DNA of 64,000 bases from Brachyspira aalborgi (GCF_008016455.1 NZ_SAXU01000001.1:806001-870000); one strand, 5' to 3'; positions 53,837 through 63,531 are shown, numbered from the stretch's first letter. Notes: a model not told the origin generated them from the letters alone. A program made the numbers and translations.

Positions 53837-54763
53837 TTATAACTCAAATAACATTTTTTCTTCCGTTGCCTTTACAATATTATTAGTATTATTTTTATTT
53901 GGCATTTTTATTCTATCTATAATTAAATTACGAGCCAAATTTTTATCGACATTCGCTATTCTGTCTCTTGCAATATTGCAATAATCCATATTTAATTCTA
54001 TCCCTATAAATCTTCTTTTGCTTATATATGCCGATAAAGTTGTAGAACCCGAACCGTTAAACATATCCAAAACTATATCTCCTTTAAATCCCAATTCTTC
54101 CACTCCTCTAAAAGTATACATAGCGATTAATCTGTTTGGAATTTCTAAAGGGAAAGGCGCTGGATGTCCTCCCGCATTTTTTCTATTTATATTCGTAGGC
54201 ATTATTGGCCAAATCTGCATCGACATATTTAACCATTCTTCTTGCGTAATTTTACTATATTCTTTAATCTCTTGAGGAATTTTTTTAGGCGAGCCTTCTT
54301 TTACCAAAACATTTATAAACTCTATAGTATTGTCTTCGTAAATATTAGGCGGATACGGATAACTGCCAAACATTTTTTTAGAGGTTTGTTTTTGCCAAAT
54401 ATATAAACTAAATCTATGAAGTCCCAAATTGCTATCTAAAACTTTTCTCTCTATATCCGCCGAAATATTTAAAAGTTTTCTCGTATGAGTAGAAGCGTCC
54501 ACCGATTTTGATACGGGAACTATTGGGGTAATATAGGCTATTTTACCATTAGGTTCTAATGCTCTAGCCGACTCTTTAAATATATCAAGCATTTGATATA
54601 AATATTCTTCGTAAGAGCATTGCCCGTATTGTCCATCGACTCCGTAATCTATTAAATTCCAATAAGGCGGACTTGTGACGATTAAAGAAATAGTATTATC
54701 GTCTAATAATTTCATGGTTTTAAGAGCGTCATCGCAGGTTATTTTGTTTATAAAATTTTCCAT
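53837..54763 (-). CDS. DNA methyltransferase, beta class (N4-cytosine or N6-adenine)
   Basis: The catalytic motif TSPPYW lies at residues 30-35 and the SAM-binding motif DMFNGSGSTT near residue 235, i.e. catalytic motif first, as in beta-class enzymes. SPPY suggests N4-cytosine or N6-adenine methylation. GQYGQCSYEEYL is also typical. It is first of a two-gene unit with the NucS-like endonuclease. No Shine-Dalgarno is visible and a TATTAT box ends 6 nt before its ATG. Confidence 0.88.
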   Translation of the reverse strand: MENFINKITCDDALKTMKLLDDNTISLIVTSPPYWNLIDYGVDGQYGQCSYEEYLYQMLDIFKESARALEPNGKIAYITPIVPVSKSVDASTHTRKLLNISADIERKVLDSNLGLHRFSLYIWQKQTSKKMFGSYPYPPNIYEDNTIEFINVLVKEGSPKKIPQEIKEYSKITQEEWLNMSMQIWPIMPTNINRKNAGGHPAPFPLEIPNRLIAMYTFRGVEELGFKGDIVLDMFNGSGSTTLSAYISKRRFIGIELNMDYCNIARDRIANVDKNLARNLIIDRIKMPNKNNTNNIVKATEEKMLFEL

Positions 54764-54769
54764 GTAAAT

Positions 54770-54797
54770 ATAATATATTAATATTATATAAAATCAA
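54770..54797 (-). promoter_or_regulatory. Promoter placing transcription start at the ATG of the beta-class methyltransferase
   Basis: TTGATT (54797-54792), 16 bp, TATTAT (54775-54770), then 6 nt and the ATG (54763). Other A/T boxes in this stretch make the exact -10 uncertain. Confidence 0.4.
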
Positions 54798-54831
54798 GTA
54801 TAACAAAAACTTTATTATCAACTTGCATTTT

Positions 54832-56046
54832 TTATTTTTTAATGATAGGAAGCAATCTTTCTAATTCGGTTTTAGATATTTGAGTATTTCCGCTAATAAG
54901 TCTCATTACTTTTATATTTGTTTTATCTTGTAAAGCTTTAAAAATATCTTCCAAAGAATAATTTTGATTTGCATTTTTGGACATGTAAATAACATTAACA
55001 TGATTTTCGCAAACAAATTCTTTTTCATTAACTATAGCCGCTTTTATATTTATATCTTTTGAAGAGCCTGTTATTCTATTTACTACAACTACCCTACTTT
55101 TAATTATTAAATCGTTTGAAATATTTTTTATATATTGAGGTTTTCCTTTAGTATAACCAATAATTATTTTTCCGTTATTTATATTTGAAGCCCAAATTAA
55201 AAGAGTCGAATTATTTTTATCGTTAGTTAATTTTTCTTTATGCTCGTTCCAAATTATACTTCCCGTTTTTACCGTATAACCAATATCTTTTAAGCTAACC
55301 GTATTTTTATAAGATTTATTCAAAAAATTCTTATCTTCCGTAAAAATCGTAATTTTGTTTTTTTTAAAAATATATTTTGACGATTTTTTTAAATTAGTTT
55401 TTTTTAAAATTATAAGCATAACTTTTTGATTTGCCAAATGAAAATTATCCGCTCCGTCAATTATATGCAAATATTCTAAACTTGAATTTTTAATTATATA
55501 TTCTCTCAACTTTGAAAAATAAGCGCCGTTATTCATTGAAGGCGGAACGACATAAGCCAAATAACCGCCGTCTTTAAGCAAATCCAAACCCGTTTTTATA
55601 AATAAAGAAAATATATTTACTCTTCCTTTAATTATATCAAAATATTTTTTCTTAATCTCTTCGTTTAATTTTAATTCAAAATAAGGCGGATTTCCTATAA
55701 TATAATCGTATTTCTTTTTATTAATATCGATATTTAAAAAGTCAAAATTTTTTATACTCGCATTTTTTACTAATTTTGAAGAGATATTAATTAATTTTTT
55801 ATCTATATCAAAACCGTAAAGAATTGGATTTTTAAAATATTTTTTGCATGAAAGTAAAAACTCTCCGCTTCCGCAAGCTGGGTCAAGAATATCGGCGTTA
55901 TCTTTTTTTGGCAATTTTGAAAGCAGTAATTCTCTTATAGATTTTGGCGTAAAATACTGCCCTAATTTTTTTCTTTTTTTTATATCTGTATTTTTTAAAT
56001 AATCTATACTTTCTTTTGTATATTCTTCAATATAATTTTTTTTCAT
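54832..56046 (-). CDS. N6-adenine DNA methyltransferase, TaqI/Eco57I type
   Basis: The 404-residue protein starts with a KKRKKLGQYFTPKSIRELL motif, has SAM-binding DPACGSGEF (about 56-64), YGFDID and the catalytic IGNPPYFEL (about 116-124), then a C-terminal target-recognition region. This gamma-class layout is that of TaqI/Eco57I methylases. Together with the beta-class enzyme 69 nt away it would protect both strands of an asymmetric site. AAGG precedes the ATG and TTGACA/TATATT lies upstream. Confidence 0.9.
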   Translation of the reverse strand: MKKNYIEEYTKESIDYLKNTDIKKRKKLGQYFTPKSIRELLLSKLPKKDNADILDPACGSGEFLLSCKKYFKNPILYGFDIDKKLINISSKLVKNASIKNFDFLNIDINKKKYDYIIGNPPYFELKLNEEIKKKYFDIIKGRVNIFSLFIKTGLDLLKDGGYLAYVVPPSMNNGAYFSKLREYIIKNSSLEYLHIIDGADNFHLANQKVMLIILKKTNLKKSSKYIFKKNKITIFTEDKNFLNKSYKNTVSLKDIGYTVKTGSIIWNEHKEKLTNDKNNSTLLIWASNINNGKIIIGYTKGKPQYIKNISNDLIIKSRVVVVNRITGSSKDINIKAAIVNEKEFVCENHVNVIYMSKNANQNYSLEDIFKALQDKTNIKVMRLISGNTQISKTELERLLPIIKK

Positions 56047-56143
56047 AAAACCTTAAAATATTAAAATAATGATAAATATATAATGATATTTTCTATTGTC
56101 AAGCGATAATTTATAATTAAATTAATAATTTAAAATTTATAGC

Positions 56144-56171
56144 TTGACTAATAATAAATTATATGTATAAT
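56144..56171 (+). promoter_or_regulatory. Promoter of the thioredoxin gene
   Basis: TTGACT (56144-56149), 16 bp, TATAAT (56166-56171). Confidence 0.7.
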
Positions 56172-56210
56172 TAAAAATATAAGATAAATTAAAATAAGGA
56201 GTTTTTATTT

Positions 56211-56528
56211 ATGTTAGAATTAGATAAAGACAGTTTTGACGAAAAAGTTATTAACTCAAAAGAATTATGTTTGGTTGACTATTTTGGAGACACTTGCGAA
56301 CCTTGTAAAGCTTTAATGCCTAAAGTTCATGAGTTATCCGAACAATACACGGGCAAAGTCAACTTCTATTCTTTCAATACTTCTAAAGCAAGAAGATTGG
56401 CTATCAGAGAAAAAATATTAGGACTTCCGACTATAGCGATTTATAAAGACGGCGCTAAAGTTAAAGAAGTTACAAAAGAAGAAGCCACTATAGAAAATAT
56501 TAAATCTATGGTTGATAGCATGTTATAA
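56211..56528 (+). CDS. trxA: Thioredoxin of the glycine-reductase-associated type
   Basis: The 105-residue thioredoxin has the active site CEPC (in [11 protein letters not shown], about 30-33) instead of the usual CGPC, and an [23 protein letters not shown] segment typical of thioredoxins in glycine-reductase operons of clostridia and spirochaetes. The cis-proline is in GLPT. AAGGAG precedes the ATG. No glycine reductase gene is in the window; a single gene with its own promoter and terminator is seen. Confidence 0.88.
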   Translation: MLELDKDSFDEKVINSKELCLVDYFGDTCEPCKALMPKVHELSEQYTGKVNFYSFNTSKARRLAIREKILGLPTIAIYKDGAKVKEVTKEEATIENIKSMVDSML

Positions 56529-56544
56529 TTAAGTTTAAAATTGT

Positions 56545-56577
56545 AAGGAGTTTTATTTTATATAAAGCTCCTTTTTT
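56545..56577 (+). terminator. Intrinsic terminator of the thioredoxin gene
   Basis: AAGGAG pairs with CTCCTT, extended inside by TTTAT/ATAAA, and is followed by TTTTTT. Confidence 0.8.
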
Positions 56578-56638
56578 ATTTTAAAAATATATTTATTAAT
56601 GCCAAAATTAAATTAATAAACTATACTCGATTAAATTA

Positions 56639-58450
56639 ATGAAAAAAATTATTATTTTTATATTTATATTGATTATTCTATCATGCGAAACTATTAATAT
56701 AATTATTCCTAACGATATAAAAAAATCTCTCGTAAGAAGCATGGACGAAAAGAGAGAATATAATCCGATATACAGAGAATTTAGAGCGGCTTGGTTTTCT
56801 ACAGTCGTAAATATAGATTTTCCCATAAAAAACGGAAGCGAAACGGAACAAAAACATCTTATAGTAAAGCATTTAGAAACTTTAAATAAAAATAATTTTA
56901 ACGCGGTATTTGTGCAAGTGAAACCAGATGCGGGAGTAATTTTTAATTCTAAAATAAATCCTACTACAAGATATTTTTTTGGAAACGATTCTACAAACGA
57001 AAGAGACGAATATCCTTTTAAAACCGATTTGCTTGAGTTTATAATCGAAGAAGCTCATAAAAGAAATATTGAAGTTCATGCTTGGTTTAATCCTTATAGA
57101 ATATCATTAACTTATAACTCTAAAAAAAGTTATAAAGAACAATTTTCAAAAAAGAATTTTATTCATACTTATGTTTCAAATAATTTAAAGCCGATATATT
57201 GGTTTGATAAAAGATTATATTTAGACCCTGGCGAGCCTATAAGCGAAAAATATGTAATAGATTCGGTTATAGAAGTAGTTGAAAATTACGATATAGACGG
57301 AGTGCATTTTGACGATTATTTTTATCAAAACGCGGCAAAAGGAAAAACTTATAAAGATTGGGATGATAAAATAAGCGCCTCAAAATACGGAAAAGAAGCG
57401 GGATACGATATTGCAAATAAATCTTATGACGATTACGGAGTTAACGGTTTATACTCTTGGAGAAGAAATAATATAAATAACTTGGTAAGCAAATTATATG
57501 AAGAAATAAAAAAAAGAAAGCCTTATGTTAAATGGACAATATCGCCCGCTGGAGTTTGGCGAAACAAAAATAAATTATCGGAATATAAAGGCAGCGAATA
57601 CGGAAGCGATACAAAATCCTATAATCCTAATTTTGACGCTTTGCATGCGGATGTTTTATTATGGATGCTAAACGGAGAGAAAACAGAATCGTTAAGCAAC
57701 GCTACCGAAAAAGACGGAATAAATAAAATGTATATTGACGCTATTATTCCGCAAATTTATTGGAGTTCAGGGCATAAATTAATTCCTTTCAATATAATAG
57801 TAAATTGGTGGATTGAAGAAGCGAAAAAATCTACAAATAACAATTTAGCCGATTTATATATCGGGCATGCATTATACAGAATGGGCAGTTCAAATAGTTC
57901 GGAAAATTGGCGAAATACAAATTTACTTTCAGAGCAAATAAATTATATAAGAAAAGAAGGAAAAAATTTTATAAAAGGTTCGGCTTTTTTTACAATGCAT
58001 AATATGTATAAAAACGATATTAATACAAAAAATTACGGAAGCGAAGCGATAAAATATATAAAAGAAAATAATTATATATTCAAAGCTATAATTCCTAAAA
58101 TGAATACAATGAAAGAATTAAACGAAACTCCTTTAAAATTAGAAAATCCTAAAATAAAAAAACATTTTAATTATATAGAAATAAGTTTTACGGACCCTAA
58201 CGAATATAAATTAGACGATTATTCGCATCCAAAAGTAGGAACTTCGGTTTATTATGCCGTTTACAGAAGAAATATTAAAGAAGCGGGAATAGAATTAATA
58301 GATAAAATCAGAAGAACTAATTATAATACAAACGCTAAAATAATTTATAAAGATAAAACCGTAAATAAAAAATCAAATTATGTATATTATATCACGGCGT
58401 TGGATAGAATACATAACGAAAGCGATTATTTAGAAATCGTTTACAAATAA
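56639..58450 (+). CDS. GHL10-family glycoside-hydrolase-like lipoprotein
   Basis: A lipoprotein signal (IFILIILSC) precedes a TIM-barrel of the DUF187/GHL10 type: YREFRAAWFSTVVNIDFP near 47, VQVKPDAGVIFNS near 95, EVHAWFNPYR near 142, YDIDGVHFDDYFY near 220 and TISPAGVWRN near 300. A C-terminal fibronectin-like part follows. Relatives include peptidoglycan- or exopolysaccharide-acting glycosidases; the substrate is open. No clear ribosome site is seen before the ATG. Confidence 0.86.
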   Translation: MKKIIIFIFILIILSCETINIIIPNDIKKSLVRSMDEKREYNPIYREFRAAWFSTVVNIDFPIKNGSETEQKHLIVKHLETLNKNNFNAVFVQVKPDAGVIFNSKINPTTRYFFGNDSTNERDEYPFKTDLLEFIIEEAHKRNIEVHAWFNPYRISLTYNSKKSYKEQFSKKNFIHTYVSNNLKPIYWFDKRLYLDPGEPISEKYVIDSVIEVVENYDIDGVHFDDYFYQNAAKGKTYKDWDDKISASKYGKEAGYDIANKSYDDYGVNGLYSWRRNNINNLVSKLYEEIKKRKPYVKWTISPAGVWRNKNKLSEYKGSEYGSDTKSYNPNFDALHADVLLWMLNGEKTESLSNATEKDGINKMYIDAIIPQIYWSSGHKLIPFNIIVNWWIEEAKKSTNNNLADLYIGHALYRMGSSNSSENWRNTNLLSEQINYIRKEGKNFIKGSAFFTMHNMYKNDINTKNYGSEAIKYIKENNYIFKAIIPKMNTMKELNETPLKLENPKIKKHFNYIEISFTDPNEYKLDDYSHPKVGTSVYYAVYRRNIKEAGIELIDKIRRTNYNTNAKIIYKDKTVNKKSNYVYYITALDRIHNESDYLEIVYK

Positions 58451-58490
58451 AAATTATGCTTGTTAAAATTTTTTCAAGGAAATATTTAAA

Positions 58491-59294
58491 ATGAATAATA
58501 AAATAAAAACTAAAATCAATAGAAATACTTTTATGATAAATGGCGAGTCGGAAGAAGATAATAAAAAAAGAGAGATTATAAAAAATATTTTAATAAACGA
58601 AGAAAATAAAAATAAATCCGATTTGCATAATTATTTTTTGAATAATAAGGAAGAAGCAATTTATAAACATCTCCCCTATTTCGATATTTACGAAAGACAT
58701 TTTTCAAAATACAGAGGAAAAGATATTAATCTGCTTGAGATTGGCGTTGGATATGGCGGTTCTCTTAAAATGTGGAAAAATTATTTTAGTAAATTAAACC
58801 CAAACTCAAAAGTAAATATTTATGGAATCGATAAAAAAGAAAGATGCAAAAAATTTGAAGAAGACGGAATAAAAATTTTTATAGGCTCGCAATCCGATAG
58901 AGAATTTTTAAGAAGATTAAAAAATGAAATTCCAAAATTAGACATATTAATTGACGATGGCGGACATATTCCCGAAGAGCAGATAATAACATTTGAAGAG
59001 ATGTTTGAACATATAAATAACGGCGGTTTGTATTTTTGCGAAGATATTTACACTTCTTATTGGAACGATTATAAAAATAAATCTTCTTTTATAGAATATG
59101 CTAAAAAATTAATTGATTATTTAAATGCATATTGGAGTTTGAAAGGAGACGATTTGAATGCAAATTATTTTACCGATTTTGTATATTCTCTGCATTTTTA
59201 CGATGGAATAGTCGCTATAGAAAAGAAATTAAGAGATAAAAGATATATTGATATTTGTCAGCAGGCTTCAATTGGGAAATTAAGTAAATTTTGA
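58491..59294 (+). CDS. Class I SAM-dependent methyltransferase (macrocin-O-methyltransferase-like)
   Basis: The 267-residue protein has the SAM-binding LLEIGVGYGGSLKMW (about 82-96), an acidic YGIDKK strand and the metal/substrate segment LIDDGGHIPEEQ near 160, which is typical of cephalosporin-hydroxylase/TylF-like O-methyltransferases. It probably methylates a sugar. AAGGAAA precedes the ATG. It follows the GHL10 gene by 40 nt. Confidence 0.8.
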   Translation: MNNKIKTKINRNTFMINGESEEDNKKREIIKNILINEENKNKSDLHNYFLNNKEEAIYKHLPYFDIYERHFSKYRGKDINLLEIGVGYGGSLKMWKNYFSKLNPNSKVNIYGIDKKERCKKFEEDGIKIFIGSQSDREFLRRLKNEIPKLDILIDDGGHIPEEQIITFEEMFEHINNGGLYFCEDIYTSYWNDYKNKSSFIEYAKKLIDYLNAYWSLKGDDLNANYFTDFVYSLHFYDGIVAIEKKLRDKRYIDICQQASIGKLSKF

Positions 59295-59458
59295 AAGAAA
59301 ATAAGCTTATGTATATCTGCGGGTTTTTTATTATTTAGTAAATAAGAAAATCCTTGTTTCCATAGAGACGCATAAGTGAAAACCTTATTGTTATCTAAAA
59401 ATGCATCGTTTATTCTTGCAAATCCTCTCAAGTTTTCAAAAGAAGCGAAAGATATTAA

Positions 59459-59569
59459 AGTATTGACGAAACTTATAATAAATTGATTGGAAATTTAAGA
59501 GAGAGAATGAAAATTTTAGCCAAAAAGATTGAGCCGAAGATTTACGAATTCGGTTTTTTGAAAAAATAA
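59459..59569 (+). pseudogene. Short coding remnant downstream of the methyltransferase
   Basis: Thirty-six codons, ending in a normal stop and overlapping a plus-strand terminator, read DETYNKLIGNLRERMKILAK then KIEPKIYEFGFLKK. There is no start codon and a stop lies just upstream, so this is the tail of a lost gene. The rest of the gap 59295-59458 has another protein-like frame on the minus strand (see findings). Confidence 0.4.
59534..59559 (+). terminator. Plus-strand terminator
   Basis: CCGAA pairs with TTCGG through a 10-nt loop, followed by TTTTTT. It overlaps the end of the remnant gene and faces the flgK terminator. Confidence 0.6.
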
Positions 59570-59573
59570 AAAA

Positions 59574-59600
59574 GCGACACTCTAAAAAATAGAGCATCGC
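59574..59600 (-). terminator. Intrinsic terminator of flgK
   Basis: On the minus strand GCGATGCTCTA pairs with TAGAGTGTCGC (two wobble pairs), followed by TTTTTTATTTTTT. It lies 20 nt after the flgK stop. Confidence 0.85.
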
Positions 59601-59620
59601 CTAAACTAATTTATATAATT

Positions 59621-61534
59621 TTAAACACCCATTCTATTTATAACAACATCTAGCAATTGGTCCATAACGCTAACAACCCGAGCGGAAGCGTTATATCCAT
59701 GTTGATACATTGCCATTTGAGCGATTTCTTCATCCAAATTAACGCCCGAAACCGACTGCCTTAATTTTTCAAGATATTCCATTACTATAGTTTGTTTTTC
59801 CGATTCTGCATTTGCCGTTTCTGTTCTTGACGCTATTCTTGCAATGCTTCCCGTATAAAAATCGTTAAAAGTTGATTTGCTTTCAACCATAATATCTTTA
59901 TTTTTTAAATTAGCTATAGCCAAAGCGTTTGAGCCATCTCCGATTCCGTTCCATTTATCATTAAAACCGTTTCCCGTTGTGTCTATTCCTTTTGAAGCCG
60001 CGATATAATTAATATCATTTCTTATTATATCATTAACTTGAATAGAAGATGCAGGATGTCTATAAGGAGTTACGGTGAAATTTCTAAAATCGCCTGCAAG
60101 TTGATTAACTTGATTTATTTGATTCCAATCATAAGCGCCAGCCTCTCCCGATTGATTTAAAACTCCCGTTATTCCAACTAAAAAGTCGCCCGAATCTTCT
60201 ATATGTTTTATAAAATAAGAAGGACGCATATAATCGTCAAAACCTTTCGCTTTAAGAACGAGTCTATTTTTATCGTCCAAATAAGCCGAAACATTTGCTT
60301 CGCTTGAATTAATTTTATCTATCAAATCTTTAACTTTCATTTGAGCGGTATAATCTATAGCAATATTAACGCCTTCTCTAGATTTATTTCCAAAAATCAA
60401 TGTTCCCGCGCTTCCTATACTATCGTTTAAATCGATTGAGTTGATTCCGCTAACCTTAAACATTATGCTTGCATCTTCTTCGCCGTCATTATTAGTATCG
60501 AAGTTGCCGATAACGGAAGGAGTATTTTTTGTCATAGTAAAGAAATCGATTCCCGTTTCTTGATTTAATCCGAATCCGCTTTTGTGAACTTCATTAACCG
60601 AATCGGCTAAATTCATTGCAAAAGTATCCAAATCGTTTATAGCTTGAATTGTGTCTATATCGCGCATTTCAAGTAAGGCTTTCAATTCGCCTCCGCCAAG
60701 ATTAACTTGAATATTATCCTTTTCCCAATAAATATCAAACATTCCTTCGTTGTTTGCGCTTCTCTCCAAACTCAATTTACTTATTATATTTCCTTGAATT
60801 AAAGCTCTACTTCCGATATAAATCATAGTTTCGTCAGGGTCTGCCGATTTTATATCGACATTTGCAATAGAAGATAATTCGTCTAAAAGTGAATCTCTTC
60901 TATCAAGCAAATCGTTAGGATTCTGTCCCAATGCCTGCTGTTTAACTATTTCTACATTTAAATCTTTAATAGAGTTTGCAATATCGTTTATTCTATTTAC
61001 TTTGCTTTCAATAAGATTATTTAAATTTCCTCGCATTCCGTTCATCTGCTCGAACATATAATTTAAAGAAGAATTAATTCTATCCGCTCTTTCAACTAAA
61101 ACTAATCTCGTTCCTCTTTCGGATGGATTAACCGCCATTTCTTGCCAAGCGTCCCAAAATGCATCCAAATCGTTTCTTAAATTATTTGTGCCAGGCTCAT
61201 TGTAAATCGCTTCAAGCTGTTTAAGATATTCGTATTTAGTATTCCAATATCCGCTTTCGCCAAGCTCCGTCATAATTTTTGAATCTATAAACTCGTCTCT
61301 TATTCTTTCAATAGTAGTTATTTCGGCTCCTTGTCCTAATTGTCCCGCGCGTTCGGCTCTATTTAAACTCGGCGCTTCCAAAGGTTTATCGAAAGAACGC
61401 ATTACTACTCGCTGTCTGCTATAGCCTTTAGTAGCGACATTATTTATATTATGTCCCGTTACCTCCAAAGCCGTTTTGAAATTTTGAAGCGACCTTTTTC
61501 CTAATTCTATTCCGAAAAATGAGCTTGTTGACAT
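59621..61534 (-). CDS. flgK: Flagellar hook-associated protein FlgK
   Basis: FlgK joins the hook to the filament. The N-terminus FFGIELGKRSLQNFKTALEVT, with the flagellar rod motif GHNINNVATKGYSRQ, and the C-terminal coil ending YNASARVVSVMDQLLDVVINRMG are the two conserved D0 ends. I place the start at the ATG at 61534 with AAGGAG upstream; the open frame extends to 61621 but the extra 29 residues are not part of FlgK. In spirochaetes the product is in the periplasmic flagella. No flgL or flgM gene follows. Confidence 0.95.
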   Translation of the reverse strand: MSTSSFFGIELGKRSLQNFKTALEVTGHNINNVATKGYSRQRVVMRSFDKPLEAPSLNRAERAGQLGQGAEITTIERIRDEFIDSKIMTELGESGYWNTKYEYLKQLEAIYNEPGTNNLRNDLDAFWDAWQEMAVNPSERGTRLVLVERADRINSSLNYMFEQMNGMRGNLNNLIESKVNRINDIANSIKDLNVEIVKQQALGQNPNDLLDRRDSLLDELSSIANVDIKSADPDETMIYIGSRALIQGNIISKLSLERSANNEGMFDIYWEKDNIQVNLGGGELKALLEMRDIDTIQAINDLDTFAMNLADSVNEVHKSGFGLNQETGIDFFTMTKNTPSVIGNFDTNNDGEEDASIMFKVSGINSIDLNDSIGSAGTLIFGNKSREGVNIAIDYTAQMKVKDLIDKINSSEANVSAYLDDKNRLVLKAKGFDDYMRPSYFIKHIEDSGDFLVGITGVLNQSGEAGAYDWNQINQVNQLAGDFRNFTVTPYRHPASSIQVNDIIRNDINYIAASKGIDTTGNGFNDKWNGIGDGSNALAIANLKNKDIMVESKSTFNDFYTGSIARIASRTETANAESEKQTIVMEYLEKLRQSVSGVNLDEEIAQMAMYQHGYNASARVVSVMDQLLDVVINRMGV

Positions 61535-61769
61535 TATCTGCTCCTTAAAATTATAAAAATAAAAAATCTTATAATAGTTATCGTATATTTTAAATTTTTT
61601 ATTAGGATTTTTTATTAACAATAATGTGGCGTTAGTTTACATAATATTATAATATGTTAACTAAAATATTTTAATTATATACGCGTAAAATATTCCGTTA
61701 ATATTGATAAGTTTAAAATTTTAAGATAATTAAAAAATAAAATAAATAATAATTAGAGAGAATTAATTA

Positions 61770-63296
61770 ATGGCTGTAAAAAAAACAATCAAAAAAGCAA
61801 ATAAAAAAATATCTACAATAAAAACAATAAAAACAAAATCAGAAAATACAAACTCAAAAAATTTGATTGAAAAATTGCAATTAAAATTAAAAAAATCGGA
61901 AGATAAAATAATCGAATTAAATGAAAAATATAAAAAAATAATAGATATTCAAAAACAAAAATTAGAAAATAAATACAAAAAAGCGGAAGAAAAATATAAA
62001 AAAATAGTTAAAAATTTAGAAGATAATCTTAAAAAATCGACTGCGGAAAATTTGGGAAGTTCAAAATTGAATAAAAGCGAATTATCTAAACTTCAAAAGA
62101 AAATAGAACAATTAGAAAGCAAAAACGCAAAATTGGAAGCGGAGAAAATAAAAGCGGAAGCGAAAATTTCAAAAACGGCAAGAGTAGAGAGAGTTGCAAA
62201 AGATTCTTCAAAAGAAACATTAAAAGAGATAAAGGAATTAAGAAAAAAATTAAAAGAGTCGGAAGAAGAAAGAAAAGAATTAACTTCAAAATTAAAAGAA
62301 GCGTTAGCCGAATTAAAGAAAAGTAAAAAAAATAAATTAGCGATTTCTAAAGAAGATAAAAATCAATTTAAAGAAAATATTAAAATTTTAAAAAAGATAA
62401 AAAGAGAAAATGAAATATTAGATAAAAAAAGAGAATTATTGAAAAAAGAAGCTCAAAAAGTAAAAGCGATTAGAAGCAATATTAAAGATTCCGCAAGAGA
62501 TATAGCATCGACTATAAGAAACAGTCAAGTTAATTATTACGGAAGCAGCGATAAAGCGGACAGCAATTTAAATCCCGAATATCCTACGGACTCTTTAAAT
62601 ATAACGGATAACGAAGAAGAATTAAAAAAACTTGCCACTATTCTATGCGCCGCAATGGACGATTATAGAGAGCAAAAAGAAATCGAAGAGAAAGAAAAAA
62701 ACTCCGAATTATCGGAAGGCGAAGAGCGATTAAATAGAGCCGCAGAGCAATTAGAAGCTATGGCGGGAAATGAAGACAATTTAAAAAGAAAATTTACTAT
62801 AATTGATAAAATAGAAAATAGCAGAGTAGAAATTAACGAAGGATATTCCACAACGGCTGGCGGACAAAATATAGTTGCAAAACCTCAAGATGAAAATGCT
62901 CCTCAAAATCAAATGCCCGTTCCGAATATAACGGTAAAAGTTGAAGCGCCTAAAGAATCTTCAAAATTAGCGAAACCCGAAACTCAATTAAAACCTGCAA
63001 GCGAAACTCCAACAATGAGAATGAAACTTTTGGACGATACTGACGATTACGAAAAAAAACTTGTTATAACTTATGGATTTGACAATATGCCCGAAAATAC
63101 TTATTATTCAAAATATAAAAAAATATTGAGAAATGCGGCGAGAATAAGTTTGCTTGGAAATTTGCAAGAAGGATTAGAAATGTTTAAACTTATAAGAGAG
63201 CAGAAAATTCCCGAAGAATATAAGCAAATGATAGATAAAAATATTCAAGATATAACTTATTATTTAAGAGGTTTGCATAGAGTTAGGATTGAATAA
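61770..63296 (+). CDS. Large coiled-coil protein with a conserved C-terminal helical domain
   Basis: The first 250 residues are a Lys/Glu/Leu coiled coil after a very basic start (MAVKKTIKKANKK). Residues 260-400 are a charged linker with a Pro/Ala/Lys stretch, and the last 100 (from YEKKLVITYGFDNM) form a compact helical domain with YYSKYKKILRNAARISLLGN. No family was recognised. It lies divergent from flgK, so a cytoskeletal or motility role is possible but unproven. Confidence 0.7.
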   Translation: MAVKKTIKKANKKISTIKTIKTKSENTNSKNLIEKLQLKLKKSEDKIIELNEKYKKIIDIQKQKLENKYKKAEEKYKKIVKNLEDNLKKSTAENLGSSKLNKSELSKLQKKIEQLESKNAKLEAEKIKAEAKISKTARVERVAKDSSKETLKEIKELRKKLKESEEERKELTSKLKEALAELKKSKKNKLAISKEDKNQFKENIKILKKIKRENEILDKKRELLKKEAQKVKAIRSNIKDSARDIASTIRNSQVNYYGSSDKADSNLNPEYPTDSLNITDNEEELKKLATILCAAMDDYREQKEIEEKEKNSELSEGEERLNRAAEQLEAMAGNEDNLKRKFTIIDKIENSRVEINEGYSTTAGGQNIVAKPQDENAPQNQMPVPNITVKVEAPKESSKLAKPETQLKPASETPTMRMKLLDDTDDYEKKLVITYGFDNMPENTYYSKYKKILRNAARISLLGNLQEGLEMFKLIREQKIPEEYKQMIDKNIQDITYYLRGLHRVRIE

Positions 63297-63334
63297 ATTA
63301 TTTTTTATTTTTTGATAACAAAAAACCGAACTAT

Positions 63335-63355
63335 ACTAAAGTCCTCCATTGGAGG
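63335..63355. repeat. Short palindrome in the intergenic region
   Basis: GTCCTCCA-T-TGGAGGAC is an 8-bp perfect inverted repeat about 45 nt after the stop of the coiled-coil gene. It has no T-run, so it is not a convincing terminator. Confidence 0.5.
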
Positions 63356-63419
63356 ACGAAGTAACCCACATTTAAAAAATTAATTTTATAAATGTAGTTT
63401 CATTAAAGGTTGATTACTT

Positions 63420-63490
63420 CTTTTCCTTTCAATCGCTCTCAATGATGGGGAGCGAGATTGCTTCAGTAGTAGCTTATCAATGACGATATT
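63420..63490 (-). repeat. Interspersed-repeat-like intergenic element
   Basis: Read on the minus strand the stretch contains CGTCATTGATAAGC, GAAGCAATCTCGC and a second ATCATTGAGAGCGATTG. The paired CATTG...CAAT modules match the widespread 'GTCATTGCGA...GAAGCAATC' intergenic repeats. It is more GC-rich than its surroundings. No coding frame is evident. Confidence 0.5.
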
Positions 63491-63531
63491 TTTATGAAAT
63501 AAAAAATATAAATAAAGTTAATATATTCTAG

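Noticed and set aside
52440-56046. The two methyltransferases as the missing HsdM of the type I locus
   Set aside because: Neither has the helical N-terminal domain and layout of HsdM, they are 40 kb away, and they are paired with their own nuclease.
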